64,000 nucleotides of DNA from Martelella sp. AD-3 (GCF_001578105.1 NZ_CP014275.1:1054001-1118000), one strand, 5' to 3'. Counted from the stretch's first letter, positions 8,795-18,236 are shown. Notes: generated by a model from the letters alone, not told the origin. Made by a program: numbers and translations.

Positions 8795-11398
8795 ATGTGT
8801 GGAGTGGAGCTTGCGATCCTCGTCGCAATTGCCGCGGGCATATTTGCGGTCATCGGGCTGAGCGAGCCGCTCGCGGCGCGCCTCCGCCTGCCTTTTTCCG
8901 TGATCCTTGCCGCCATGGGTATCGGCATCGGCATTGCCGCCACCTTTTTCTGGCAGACGAGCCTTACCAATGCACTCAATCCCCTGGCGCTGGGCATCCT
9001 GAACCTGCCGATACGGGCGAGTTTCTTTCTCAACGTATTCCTGCCGCTGCTCGTGTTTCAGGTGGCGCTCAATATCGATATCCGGCGCATGCTGGATGAC
9101 TGGGTGCCGATCCTTGTGTTGGCGGTTCTTGCGGTTTTCGTCGCCATGCTTGCCGTCGGCTTCGCGCTTTATCCGGTCGCCGGTCTGCCGCTCGCCGCCT
9201 GCCTTCTGGTCGGCGCGATCGTCTCCACCACCGATCCCTCCGCCGTCGTCTCGATCTTCAAGGCAACGCCGTCTCCCCAGCGGCTGGCGCGCATCGTGGA
9301 GGGCGAAAGCCTGCTGAACGATGCGGCGGCGATCGCGTTGTTCTCGCTGTTCCTGGGCTTCGTCACCGTCAATGTCGCCAATCCCAGGCTCGGTCCCGCG
9401 CTTGTCACCTTTCCCTGGATCGCCGGCGTTGGCGGCCTGATCGGCATCGCCGCCGGGCGCTTCGCCGTCGAGGTTATCGCCCGCATGCCGGATTTTCCGC
9501 GCGGCCAGATCTCGGTATCGGTCGCCGTGCCGCTGCTGACATACCTGCTGGCCGAACAGTTTTCGGCATCCGGCGTGATCGCGGTGGTTGCCGCCGGATT
9601 GACCATCAATCTCCACATGACGGCGCGCTTCACGCCTGCCCTGAACCTGCAGATGCGCGATACCTGGGACCTGATCGCCCATTGGGCTGGTTCGCTGATC
9701 TTCATTCTCGCCGCCATCCTCATCCCCAAACTCCTTTCGGAGTTTGTGCTCTACGACCTGTTTCTGATCGCCGTCGTGGTGGTCGCGGCCCTTGTCGCCC
9801 GGGCGCTCATCCTGTTCGGCGTGCTGCCGGTCCTCGCCTATTTCAGGCTGTCTCCGAAGATGGAACGGCCCTACAGCGTGGCGATCCTCTGGGGCGGGCT
9901 CAGGGGCGCGGTCACGCTGGCGCTGGCGCTGGCGGTCACCGAGAACCGCTACGTGCCGCAGGACATCAAGCACCAGGTCGGCCTGATTGCAACCGGCTTC
10001 ACCCTGTTCACCCTGATCGTTCAGGGCACGACGCTGCGCTGGATCATCCGCAGGCTCAAGCTCGACAGGCTCAGCCCGCTCGATGTCGCGCTCAGCAACC
10101 AGGTGATCGCCGTCGCCTTGCAGAGCGTGCGCGAGCGGGTCTCCGAGACCGCGCGCGACCTCGGACTGACCCGCGAGATCGTTCGCGACGAGGCCAAGCG
10201 CTTCGCCGAGCGCGTCGATGCGGCCGTGGAGGAGACCGACGCGACGGAGCGGCTGCAGGACCGGGACCGGATCACGCTCGGCCTTGTCGCGCTGGCTGCG
10301 CACGAGCGCGATTCGATCCTTGAAGGCTACCGCGACCAGATCATCTCCGCAGACCTTGCCGAGCGTCTGGTGATCGGCGCCGACATGATTATCGAGGCAA
10401 CGCGCACCGGCGGGCGGGCGGGCTACCGGGCGGCCTCGCGACGGGTTTATGGCACGAATCTGCGCTTTCGCGTGGCGACGCTCCTCCACAATTATTTCGG
10501 CATCGCCCGCCCGCTCGCCAGCCTTTTGGAAGACCGGTTCGATGTGCTCGTATCCTACAGCATGGTGCTGCCGCGCCTGGAACTGTTCATTGACGAACGC
10601 ATTCGCCGCATCCATGGCCGGCGCGTCGGCGAACTTTTGCACGAATTGCTCAACCGCCGCCTTGAGGAAGCGCGCCATGAACTCGAAACCCTCAGGCTGC
10701 AATTTCCCGGCTATGCGGAAGAACTCGAGCGGCGGCTGATCCGCCGTACCACGCTGCAGCTGGAGGAGGGCGAATATGAGGCGCTGGTGGAGGACGGGCT
10801 GATAGGCCCGGAACTGCGCGCGACTCTTGGCGCGGATATCGACAAAAGACGGGCGCAACTGAAGGGCCGTCCGGTTCTCGACCTGAAGCGGCAGAAGCGC
10901 GTCACGGTGGAGGGCTTCGCCGCCTTCGCCGACTTCACCGAGCGCGAACGCAAGCTGCTGCGCAAGAAAATACGCATCGTCTACGCCGCGCCGGGCCAGC
11001 ATATCCTCAGGAAGGAGAGCTCGGCCCGCGAGGTCTGGTTCATCGCCGCCGGCACGGTCACGGTCGTTACCGACGGGGTGAAGCTCAGGCTGACGGAGGG
11101 TGACCTCTTCGGCCAGTTTGCCGTTCTGGCCAAGCGCCGCCGGCCGATCCAGGTGACGGCGGTGACGGACTGCACGCTGCTGACGCTGGACGAGCACACT
11201 TTCCGCACCTTCATGGCGCGCGAAGGCGCTTTCCGCACCGCCGTCATTCAAAGCGCTGCCGAGCGCGGCGTCATCATTCCGCCCGAAACCTTCGATCGCC
11301 CTGCCGATGAGCAGACCGCGCATATTCGGTCGATCCTCGTGAAAGCCGGCTCGCTCAGGCCGAGGGCGCGAAGACAGTTCTACCAGAGCGAGCCTTGA
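8795..11398 (+). CDS. CPA1 Na+/H+ antiporter with C-terminal cyclic-nucleotide-binding-like domain
   Basis: About 867 aa. Residues about 4-430 hold some 12 membrane segments with the CPA1 motifs TTDPSAVVSIFK and EGESLLNDAAAIALF. A long helical cytosolic part follows, and residues about 750-840 resemble a cNMP-binding domain: PGQHILRKESSAREVWFIAA, then GDLFGQFAVLAKRRRPIQV. In CRP-like pockets the phosphate-cassette glutamate (FGE) contacts the ribose; here it is Gln (FGQ), although an Arg follows. Start options are ATG 8795 and GTG 8804, the latter better spaced from GGGAAAGG. Expected role: salt and pH homeostasis at the inner membrane. Confidence 0.88.
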   Translation: MCGVELAILVAIAAGIFAVIGLSEPLAARLRLPFSVILAAMGIGIGIAATFFWQTSLTNALNPLALGILNLPIRASFFLNVFLPLLVFQVALNIDIRRMLDDWVPILVLAVLAVFVAMLAVGFALYPVAGLPLAACLLVGAIVSTTDPSAVVSIFKATPSPQRLARIVEGESLLNDAAAIALFSLFLGFVTVNVANPRLGPALVTFPWIAGVGGLIGIAAGRFAVEVIARMPDFPRGQISVSVAVPLLTYLLAEQFSASGVIAVVAAGLTINLHMTARFTPALNLQMRDTWDLIAHWAGSLIFILAAILIPKLLSEFVLYDLFLIAVVVVAALVARALILFGVLPVLAYFRLSPKMERPYSVAILWGGLRGAVTLALALAVTENRYVPQDIKHQVGLIATGFTLFTLIVQGTTLRWIIRRLKLDRLSPLDVALSNQVIAVALQSVRERVSETARDLGLTREIVRDEAKRFAERVDAAVEETDATERLQDRDRITLGLVALAAHERDSILEGYRDQIISADLAERLVIGADMIIEATRTGGRAGYRAASRRVYGTNLRFRVATLLHNYFGIARPLASLLEDRFDVLVSYSMVLPRLELFIDERIRRIHGRRVGELLHELLNRRLEEARHELETLRLQFPGYAEELERRLIRRTTLQLEEGEYEALVEDGLIGPELRATLGADIDKRRAQLKGRPVLDLKRQKRVTVEGFAAFADFTERERKLLRKKIRIVYAAPGQHILRKESSAREVWFIAAGTVTVVTDGVKLRLTEGDLFGQFAVLAKRRRPIQVTAVTDCTLLTLDEHTFRTFMAREGAFRTAVIQSAAERGVIIPPETFDRPADEQTAHIRSILVKAGSLRPRARRQFYQSEP

Positions 11399-11463
11399 GC
11401 CGAGCGGCCGCGACGGTTCAAAGGCCGCACGCGCTCCAAAGCGGTCCAGGAAAAGCGGAGGCG

Positions 11464-11560
11464 CTAGCGCATCGGCCCGAAAATCGGGTCTGATTTTCGG
11501 AAAGCACGATGCGTAGATTCAATAGGTTAGAGCGTCCTTTGTGCGTCCGAATGGACGCAC
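11464..11560. repeat. Palindromic mosaic repeat, left arm of the inverted pair
   Basis: About 97 bp containing two hairpins: CCGAAAATC/GATTTTCGG, and GTGCGTCC-GAAT-GGACGCAC at 11541-11560. Bases 11504-11559 match the reverse complement of 12378-12433 at 55 of 56 positions, and the outer part matches less well. It lies between the antiporter gene and the DUF2165 gene. The type resembles interspersed palindromic elements of rhizobial genomes. Confidence 0.85.
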
Positions 11561-11564
11561 GGCG

Positions 11565-12062
11565 CTAAACGGCGTCATCCGTGTCAGGCAGTACAAGATA
11601 GATCAACACGGCGATGATCGTGATGAAGAAGCGGAATGCGCTGGATACGCCGTTCCACTGGTCGGACATCCACATTCCGAACCACTCGCCGCCAATCGAC
11701 ATAAAGCCGACCTGCCAGGTCAGAAAACCGAGCGTCAGCCCCACGACCGCCCATTTCTTGGCGGCGTTGAACACCTGCGCGGGGCGCCGAACGGCAGCAA
11801 GCAAACGCAACCCTCCGATCCAGCAAAACAGCGCAGTGAGGGTCTCCAGGGCGATGATGAAGATGTAGCCCGCGTGATGGAGCGCTTCGGACTCGATAGC
11901 CCGGTACTTGATGGATGAGTCGGGAAAAATGGTGTCCATCAGGAAAACATGATGAACAAACGCAAAGTTCGACCCGTAATCCGTGACATTCCCGAACGCC
12001 ACAAGCGAAGCAAAAAAGGCTATCGCGAGAACCGTCAAGGACTTCGACAATCTGATGGTCAT
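11565..12062 (-). CDS. DUF2165 family membrane protein
   Basis: 165 aa from the ATG whose complement is at 12060-12062, with an AGGGAG-like site upstream. Four membrane segments are visible: the N-terminal SLTVLAIAFFASLVAFGNV, then segments near residues 66-90, 105-125 and 140-160. The sequence TDYGSNFAFVHHVFLMDTIF and the run GLTLGFLTWQVGFMSIGGEW are typical of DUF2165, a family of unknown function. The gene is the only one on the minus strand between the window start and 13816, and it is framed by inverted repeat arms only 4 bp and about 315 bp away. Confidence 0.85.
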   Translation of the reverse strand: MTIRLSKSLTVLAIAFFASLVAFGNVTDYGSNFAFVHHVFLMDTIFPDSSIKYRAIESEALHHAGYIFIIALETLTALFCWIGGLRLLAAVRRPAQVFNAAKKWAVVGLTLGFLTWQVGFMSIGGEWFGMWMSDQWNGVSSAFRFFITIIAVLIYLVLPDTDDAV

Positions 12063-12377
12063 GAAACTAGACTCCCTGGCATTTCGTATTCCGGAACGAC
12101 AAGTGAAGGTTGCACTGACGTTCTTTGCTCGGATTTGACAACTGTCAGCGCACCGCCAATCGCGCGAAGGGATTGAGACGCTTGCCCGTTCAAGGGCGGC
12201 TGAGCGGTTGTTCGCGGGCGTTACCATGATGTGAGGCCGGGTGGATACAGGCAGACTTGTCAGTTGCGGTTCTGATGAGCGGTTGCGCGTTTCTTCGAGG
12301 CGCGTCATCCTTGCACCGACCGAACCTGCTCTGGCGGCCCTGCAGCCGGGGGCTTTCTCGGGGCTTTTGGAGCGTCC
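12063..12377. other. Gene-free interval upstream of the DUF2165 gene
   Basis: About 315 bases between the DUF2165 start and the right repeat arm. No reading frame looks coding on either strand. It presumably holds the DUF2165 promoter. A short inverted repeat TGACA-AC-TGTCA is visible near 12136. Nothing else is supported. Confidence 0.4.
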
Positions 12378-12473
12378 TGCGTCCATTCGCACGCACAAAG
12401 GACGCTCTAACCTATTGAATCTACGCATCGTGCCTTTCGAGAATCGATTTCGATTTTCGGCCCGATGCGCTAG
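12378..12473. repeat. Palindromic mosaic repeat, right arm of the inverted pair
   Basis: The inverted counterpart of 11464-11560. The core 12378-12433 is 55/56 identical to the left arm in reverse complement, and 12442-12473 also matches the partial copy at 7344-7375 at 28 of 32 positions. It ends about 110 bp before the tRNA-Pro gene. Confidence 0.85.
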
Positions 12474-12584
12474 CCTCTCGACCGAGTGTTCGGGACGTTT
12501 TTTCCGTTTTTGTTCAGGAAAGCGAAATTCCCTCTTGCGCACAGAAACCCGAAAGTCTAATGGGGACGGGCCGTTATGGCTGGT

Positions 12585-12661
<77 letters not shown>

Positions 12662-12867
12662 TTTAAACTTCCCCCAAAAACGTCCTGAAAATCAGACGGA
12701 TACAAGCGATTGAGAAAATGGACCGGGGTGATCGCCCTTCGGGCCATGCAGGCTTCTTCGCCCGTCCTCCCGTTGCGGAAACGGTTTCCAATCAACCGAA
12801 AAAGCTCTAGAAGTCGCTTGAGAGCAACCGGAACGGGCATGACCCGCTTCAGTGAGGGAGAAGAACG

Positions 12868-13812
12868 ATGGATGATGCCGTCAAGGGCTGCTGTGCCGTC
12901 TCGCGCAATGCAGGAGAGCCGGTGCCCGCCGCCGCGCCCGCCGCCGCGCCTTCCGTTGCCGGCGAGCGCTCCAATGCGATCTTCATTCCCGGCGGACGCA
13001 GCCATGTGGGCATGGACAATCCGGTCATCCCGCTTGATGGAGAGGGACCGGCGCGCAGCGTGAAGCTCAACGACTTTCTGCTGGAAGCCCAGACGGTGAC
13101 GATCGGCCGCTTTGCCGATTTCGTCGCCGCGACAGGCTATGTCAGCGAGGCGGAGCGTTTCGGCTGGTCGGCCGTTTTCGCCGGGCTCCTGCCCGCCGAG
13201 ACCGAAGTTACGGGCAATGCGCCGTCAACGCCGTGGTGGGTGCGCGTCGACGGGGCCAGCTGGCGTCAGCCGGAAGGGCCGGGAAGCTCGGTCGAAGACA
13301 GGCTCGATCATCCCGTAACCCAGGTCTCGCATGCCGATGCTCTGGCCTTTGCCGAATGGGTCGGCGGCAGGCTGCCGAGCGAGGCCGAGTGGGAACGCGC
13401 CGCCCATGGCGGCGTGCGCGGCCGCAAGTTCACCTGGGGCGACGAGGAGCCGGACGACGAGACCGTTTTCTGCAACATATGGCAGGGAACCTTTCCCCAT
13501 ACCAACACCATGGCTGACGGCTATATGGCCACAGCGCCTGCGCGGTCCTTTGCGCCGAACGAGGGCGGGTTCTACAACATGGCCGGCAATGTGTGGGAAT
13601 GGACGGCGGATCCCTTCCGCATCCGCTCGCTCTCGCGCCACGCCAAGAAACGAAATGCCGATGCGGCGGCCGCCGGCGAGAGGCTCCTGAAGGGCGGTTC
13701 CTTCCTTTGCCACATCTCCTATTGCTATCGCTACCGGATCGCAGCCCGCATGGCGCTCACGCCCGACAGCGCGGCCAGCAATGTCGGTTTTCGCGTGGCT
13801 TATGATGCCTGA
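12868..13812 (+). CDS. Formylglycine-generating enzyme family protein
   Basis: 314 aa. The family oxidises a cysteine of type I sulfatases to formylglycine. The C-terminal active-site block reads GGSFLCHISYCYRYR, with both catalytic cysteines (about Cys281 and Cys286), followed by TPDSAASNVGFRV, as in true FGE rather than general SUMF1-fold proteins. The early motif FIPGGRSHVGM and the central GGRLPSEAEWERAA and GNVWEWTADP also fit. The short Ala/Pro-rich N-terminus is not a clear signal peptide. No sulfatase gene is in the window, so the substrate is elsewhere. It is convergent with the ClC gene, 3 bp apart. Confidence 0.92.
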   Translation: MDDAVKGCCAVSRNAGEPVPAAAPAAAPSVAGERSNAIFIPGGRSHVGMDNPVIPLDGEGPARSVKLNDFLLEAQTVTIGRFADFVAATGYVSEAERFGWSAVFAGLLPAETEVTGNAPSTPWWVRVDGASWRQPEGPGSSVEDRLDHPVTQVSHADALAFAEWVGGRLPSEAEWERAAHGGVRGRKFTWGDEEPDDETVFCNIWQGTFPHTNTMADGYMATAPARSFAPNEGGFYNMAGNVWEWTADPFRIRSLSRHAKKRNADAAAAGERLLKGGSFLCHISYCYRYRIAARMALTPDSAASNVGFRVAYDA

Positions 13813-13815
13813 ACC

Positions 13816-15171
13816 TCAGGCTATGCCGGAGCCGGAGCGTTTCTTCGGCATGCGCTCGGGGTGGACGCCTGCCTGGGCCAGGGTTCGTTCCAGAAGCTGT
13901 TCATAGATCGGATGACCGCCGATCCACTGCGCCACGAGATTCGCCGTCAGGCAGGTGGCGATCAGCGGCAGCGTCATCGTGTAGGCGCCGGTGAGCTCCA
14001 GCGTCAGCGCCACGCCGACGATCGGCGCGCGCACCGATGCCGAGAACAGCCCGCCCATGGCGGCAATGCCGAAGGTAAGCGGCACGGCGGCGCCTTCGGG
14101 CAGGAGCCCCGCAAGCGCTGTGCCGAAGGCAAGCCCGATGCAGATGGCAAGCGCCAGCATCGGCGCGAAGATGCCGCCCGGCGTGCCGGCGGAATAGCTG
14201 GCAACCATGCTGACATAACGCAGCACCGCAAGCCCCAGCAGCGCGCCGAGCGCCAGGTTGTCGCGCGCCATCATCACGATCACGTTCTCGCCGCCGGTGA
14301 CGGCGCGCGGAAACAGGATGAACAGCGCGCCGACGGCAAGGCCGATCAGCCCCGGCATCAGGTATGGCACGCGCCTGTGCATGGCCATGACGAAGTTGCT
14401 CACGCCCATGATTGCGGCGTTGAGGCTGACGCCGACGGCGCCGAGCACGCAGCCGAGGATGACAAAGGCTGGCAGCAGCGCCAGTGCCGGAGCGGGCACG
14501 GACATGGAAAAATCGGGCGCCGTGCCGCCGATGACTTCCGTCATGACGGTGGCGAAGAAGGCGGCGGCGATCACGCCCATATAGGTGCGGAAGGTATAGG
14601 GAAACTGGCTGTGCGTTTCCTCGACGATGAACAGCACGGCGGCAAGCGGGGCATTGAAGGCGCAGGCAAGGCCGGCAGCAGCACCCGCGCCGAGGAGCCC
14701 GCGCCGCTCCACATCGGAGACCTTGAAGAAGTCGGTGATCGCCGCCGAAATCGATGCGCCGATGTGAATGGTCGGACCTTCGCGGCCGAGCACCAGCCCC
14801 GAGGAAAGGGCCGCGATGCCGGTGAGATATTTGACGGGCAGGACCTTGCGCCAGTGCACGGTGCGCAGATTGCTCATCGCGCCCTCGATTTCCTGGACGC
14901 CGCTGCCGCCGGCCTCCGGCGCATAGCGGCGAACGACATAGACCGAAGCGACCGTGAGGCACATGGTGACGAGCGCGGCAGCGCCGACCAGGAACGCGCC
15001 GTCGAGATGGCGCGACAGCACGGTCGGCCAGATGAGCAGCCTGTCGATGATCAGGTGGAAGAACGAACCGGCCGTGCCGGTCAGGATGCCCGCAGCCGCA
15101 GCCAGGACGATGAAGCGGGCCTCGGCCCGCCGGTCGCCGGGTTGATCGGGAAGCTGGGACATGTCATCCAT
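13816..15171 (-). CDS. ClC family chloride/proton exchanger
   Basis: About 451 aa from the ATG at 15171 (MDDMSQLPD); the frame is open further upstream but that part looks non-coding, and no strong ribosome site is seen. The selectivity motifs are present: GGSGVQEIEG, GREGPTIHIG (with the gating glutamate) and GTPGGIFAPMLALA, plus the Tyr in HPIYEQLLERTL. A glutamate in FIVEETHSQFPY matches the inner proton glutamate of E. coli ClcA, which argues for an exchanger rather than a channel. Expected role: acid or salt tolerance at the inner membrane. Confidence 0.9.
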   Translation of the reverse strand: MDDMSQLPDQPGDRRAEARFIVLAAAAGILTGTAGSFFHLIIDRLLIWPTVLSRHLDGAFLVGAAALVTMCLTVASVYVVRRYAPEAGGSGVQEIEGAMSNLRTVHWRKVLPVKYLTGIAALSSGLVLGREGPTIHIGASISAAITDFFKVSDVERRGLLGAGAAAGLACAFNAPLAAVLFIVEETHSQFPYTFRTYMGVIAAAFFATVMTEVIGGTAPDFSMSVPAPALALLPAFVILGCVLGAVGVSLNAAIMGVSNFVMAMHRRVPYLMPGLIGLAVGALFILFPRAVTGGENVIVMMARDNLALGALLGLAVLRYVSMVASYSAGTPGGIFAPMLALAICIGLAFGTALAGLLPEGAAVPLTFGIAAMGGLFSASVRAPIVGVALTLELTGAYTMTLPLIATCLTANLVAQWIGGHPIYEQLLERTLAQAGVHPERMPKKRSGSGIA

Positions 15172-15400
15172 GGGTAACCAACCGGATCGCAAGGGGTCAA
15201 CATCAACGGAAAAGCAGGTGCATCGGAGCCTTGGGCTTGCAAGGCCCGTCGTGTTGCATCCCCCTTCACGCAAGGCCAGTATGCAGACAAGCGAATTGGA
15301 GTCTACCCTCGATCAAGGTCCATTCACACATTGCTTCCGCAACGTCATCAAGCCTTTATAATGCCTTGTATAGTAAGGGGAAAACGAAAGGAACTTTATC

Positions 15401-16444
15401 GTGACGGATGCCACTGCCGGTGATTTCGCGCTGAGCGCGCCCCTGACGCCGCTTGCACGGATAATCGACCAATCGCCGTTGACGCTGAAGCCCGAGACGA
15501 GTGCGGGCGAGGCGGTGAAGCTTTTCACCAAAAGCGGCGGCAGGTCCGTCACCATGGCCTGTATCCGCGATGCGGAGGGGCTTCTCGCCGGCGTCGTCTC
15601 CCTGCATGACTGCCTCCGCCACAAGCTTGACGATCCGGTCGGCATGTTTGCCCGCACGGACATGGCTGTGGCCCGTGCCGATCGTTCGGCCGAATCCGTT
15701 GCGCATGAGATGGTCGAGGGCGATATCGACTTCATGCCTGTCGTCGATCGGAGGAACCGGCTTGTCGGCATCATAGACGGCGCGCGGGCGAGCCGCTTCA
15801 TGGTCGATACGCTGCAGGAGGACGCCGAGGTCTTCGTCGGCCTTTCGGGCACGGTCAACGACGACTATTTCGAGCGTTCGGTCTGGTCGGACTTCCGTCG
15901 CCGCTTTCCCTGGGTGCTGGGTCTGGCGATTGCGGGTCTCGCCGCCGGCTATGTCGTCCATATCTACGAGAGCGCTCTCGATGCGCTGGTGATCCTCGCG
16001 CTCTACATGCCCATGGTGGCCGATACCGGCGGCAATGTCGGCACCCAGTCGGCCAGCCTCGTCACCCGCGTTCTGACAACCGGCGGCATCCGCTGGGCAG
16101 AGGCAGCGACGATCATGTGGCGGGAAATGCGCGTTTCGTTGCTGATGGCCGCGATGCTGTTTGCCTTCGCCTTCCTCAAGGTGGTGCTGATCTCCAACGC
16201 CGCCGATGTTCCGGAAGGGATGACGCTTGAAGCGATCGGTCTCGCCATTGCCGTCGCCCTTGCCGCCCAGGTGGTCTCCGCCACGCTGATCGGCGCGCTG
16301 CTGCCGCTCGGCGCCGTTGCCGTGAAGCAGGATCCGGCCGTCGTCTCGGGCCCGGCGCTGACCACCATCGTCGACCTGACGGGGCTACTTCTCTATTTCA
16401 CCATCACCACCATGATGCTTGGCATCGTCGTCGTGCATCAATAG
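15401..16444 (+). CDS. MgtE-like magnesium transporter lacking the N domain
   Basis: 347 aa from GTG 15401, preceded by AAAGGA. Residues about 15-150 form a CBS-domain pair (LKPETSAGEAVKLF; FMPVVDRRNRLVGIIDGA). The membrane part has five segments with the MgtE signatures YMPMVADTGGNVGTQSAS and GPALTTIVDLTGLLLYF; the second aspartate is a known Mg2+-pore residue in the family. The acidic superhelical N domain of full-length MgtE is missing, a known short form. Likely substrates are Mg2+ or related divalent ions. Confidence 0.9.
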   Translation: MTDATAGDFALSAPLTPLARIIDQSPLTLKPETSAGEAVKLFTKSGGRSVTMACIRDAEGLLAGVVSLHDCLRHKLDDPVGMFARTDMAVARADRSAESVAHEMVEGDIDFMPVVDRRNRLVGIIDGARASRFMVDTLQEDAEVFVGLSGTVNDDYFERSVWSDFRRRFPWVLGLAIAGLAAGYVVHIYESALDALVILALYMPMVADTGGNVGTQSASLVTRVLTTGGIRWAEAATIMWREMRVSLLMAAMLFAFAFLKVVLISNAADVPEGMTLEAIGLAIAVALAAQVVSATLIGALLPLGAVAVKQDPAVVSGPALTTIVDLTGLLLYFTITTMMLGIVVVHQ

Positions 16445-16454
16445 AGGCACAGGC

Positions 16455-17300
16455 TCAGACCCCGTCTCCCGCGTGCCGGGCCTCGCGCATGCTGAGCGCT
16501 GCGGCAAGCGCGAAGCAGAAGGCGCCGAACCAGAGATTGGCGTTGGAGACATCCATCAACCCGGCCGAAACGCCATGGCGGGGCACATAGGCGAGCGTCG
16601 AGGCGATCATGAAGGCGATGCAGCCGACAAGGTTGATCGCGGCGATCCACCAGCCGAGTTCGCGGCGGGGCTTTGAGAAATGGGCGTGTCCGACCTCGAT
16701 ATAGGCGAGATAGGCCGAGACCAGGAACAGCACGGAGCCGATCATGCCCGGCGTCCAGATCGCGAGATCCTGCGCGACCCAACCCTTCGGCGCGTTGATG
16801 GCATCGAAGGTGTTGAAGTTGAACGCAACCGTGCCGACGAACTGCGTCGCGGCGCTGAGCCAGCCGGGGCTGTCCGGGCTCCAGCCGAAGAGCTTCGGCC
16901 TGACGCCGGAGCCTGCCGCCGTCTGGTCGGCATTGGCCGCCTGGAACAGCTGCAGATAGGCCGCCGTCGTGAACGGAATCGAGCCGAGGAAGAAGGTGAC
17001 GTTGGTCGTCCACCCCGGCAGACCGGAGACGAGCTTCGGATAGAGCGCCATCGCGCTTCCCGCCATGAACAGCGAGGCGCCGATGACGAAGACCAGCCCC
17101 ATGATCCAGTTATAGCGGGCGGTCTGCCAGGCTGGCGCGCGAACGTGTTCCAGCGCGCGCCTGTGGCGGAACAGTCCCTTGCGGTGATCGCGGGCACGCC
17201 AGAGCAACCGGCGACCGTCGCGCGTTTCGTGACGCAGCGTGACGAAAGGCCAGGCGCCCGCCTGAAGGTGCTCTTCCGCGTGGGTGTCCTTTGACATCAT
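16455..17300 (-). CDS. Integral membrane protein of unknown function
   Basis: 281 aa with a GAAGAAGG ribosome site before the double ATG at 17300/17297. A charged, Arg/His-rich N-terminus of about 60 residues is followed by roughly six membrane segments. The first, YNWIMGLVFVIGASLFMAGS, recalls the YrhK-like pattern (aromatic-Trp-Ile, then GxxLFxxGS), but this is a weak resemblance. A Trp/Asn/Phe-rich loop between segments 2 and 3 (WLSAATQFVGTVAFNFNTFD) is distinctive. It is convergent with the mgtE-like gene, 10 bp apart. Confidence 0.75.
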   Translation of the reverse strand: MMSKDTHAEEHLQAGAWPFVTLRHETRDGRRLLWRARDHRKGLFRHRRALEHVRAPAWQTARYNWIMGLVFVIGASLFMAGSAMALYPKLVSGLPGWTTNVTFFLGSIPFTTAAYLQLFQAANADQTAAGSGVRPKLFGWSPDSPGWLSAATQFVGTVAFNFNTFDAINAPKGWVAQDLAIWTPGMIGSVLFLVSAYLAYIEVGHAHFSKPRRELGWWIAAINLVGCIAFMIASTLAYVPRHGVSAGLMDVSNANLWFGAFCFALAAALSMREARHAGDGV

Positions 17301-17513
17301 GCCTTCTTCTGTCTGCCGGTAACTCTTTGATGACGCTTGCCGGCGACTTTGGCCGCTCGTGTGGCGAAGGTCAACCACGGGGAATGGCCGGAGATCGCCA
17401 AGCGGGCGCTCTTTGCTGTTGATCGCAGGCGTCATTCGGGCAAGACTTGGCGCAGTCTGCAGGAGACGGGGCGGGATGGCTGCCTGCCGCGAAACGAGAG
17501 GGATGAATAACGC

Positions 17514-18005
17514 ATGGATCGCGCACACGACCCGAGCCAGCTTGAAATGGTTGTATTGATGACGCCGGACATGGCGAATTTCTCCGGCAAGGTGCACGGC
17601 GGGGCTCTGTTGAGTCTGCTCGACCGCGTGGCCTATTCCTGCGCCGCGCGCTTTTCCCAGGATTACGCCGTCACGCTGTCTGTCGACCAGGTGACCTTTC
17701 GCGAGCCGATCAATGTCGGCGAACTCGTCACGCTTCGCGCCTCCGTCAACTATACCGGACGGACATCGATGGAGATCGGCATCCGGGTGGAGGCGGAGGA
17801 TGTGCGCACCGGCCATCGCCGCCACACCAATTCCTGTTATTTCACCATGGTCGCCGTGGATGAGCGCGGCAAGCCGACGCCGGTGCCGAAGCTCGATCTC
17901 GATACGCCCGACAAGGAACGCCGCTTCGAGGAGGCCCAGATGCGCCATCAGTTGCGCAAGGAATACGAGGCCCGTTTCCGGGAACTGAAATCCGAAAAGG
18001 GCTGA
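17514..18005 (+). CDS. Acyl-CoA thioesterase (hotdog fold)
   Basis: 163 aa. The pattern matches YciA/BACH-type acyl-CoA thioesterases: TPDMANFSGKVHGGALLSLL, where the helix begins with the conserved GGxLL and a nearby Asn/Asp acts in hydrolysis, followed by the beta strands VTLSVDQVTFREPINVGELV. A charged helical tail follows. It hydrolyses acyl-CoA to free acid and CoA; chain-length preference cannot be read. The first codon, ATG 17514, overlaps a possible alternative start a few residues in. Confidence 0.88.
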   Translation: MDRAHDPSQLEMVVLMTPDMANFSGKVHGGALLSLLDRVAYSCAARFSQDYAVTLSVDQVTFREPINVGELVTLRASVNYTGRTSMEIGIRVEAEDVRTGHRRHTNSCYFTMVAVDERGKPTPVPKLDLDTPDKERRFEEAQMRHQLRKEYEARFRELKSEKG

Positions 18006-18236
18006 GGCCGGAGCTTTCTGTCTGGAACGGCTTTCGCCGGCCTATGCTGCGCCGCAAACGATAACGTGCGGCTCACATTTTCTTCATCGCGTGGAAACTC
18101 TGTAAAATCAGTCATTTGGTTCATTGAACAGTTCGTTCAGCATTTGCGAAATTGTCGAGCACGCAAATTCCGCTAGCTGTGGTGGTGCACGCGACCATTC
18201 CGGTCCTGTCCAAACCGCATCAGCGAAAGGTTATTC

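Noticed and set aside
18126..18140. TGAAC-AGTTC-GTTCA inverted repeat upstream of the first yceI
   Set aside because: Arms of only 5 bp in one copy; this is within what is expected by chance.
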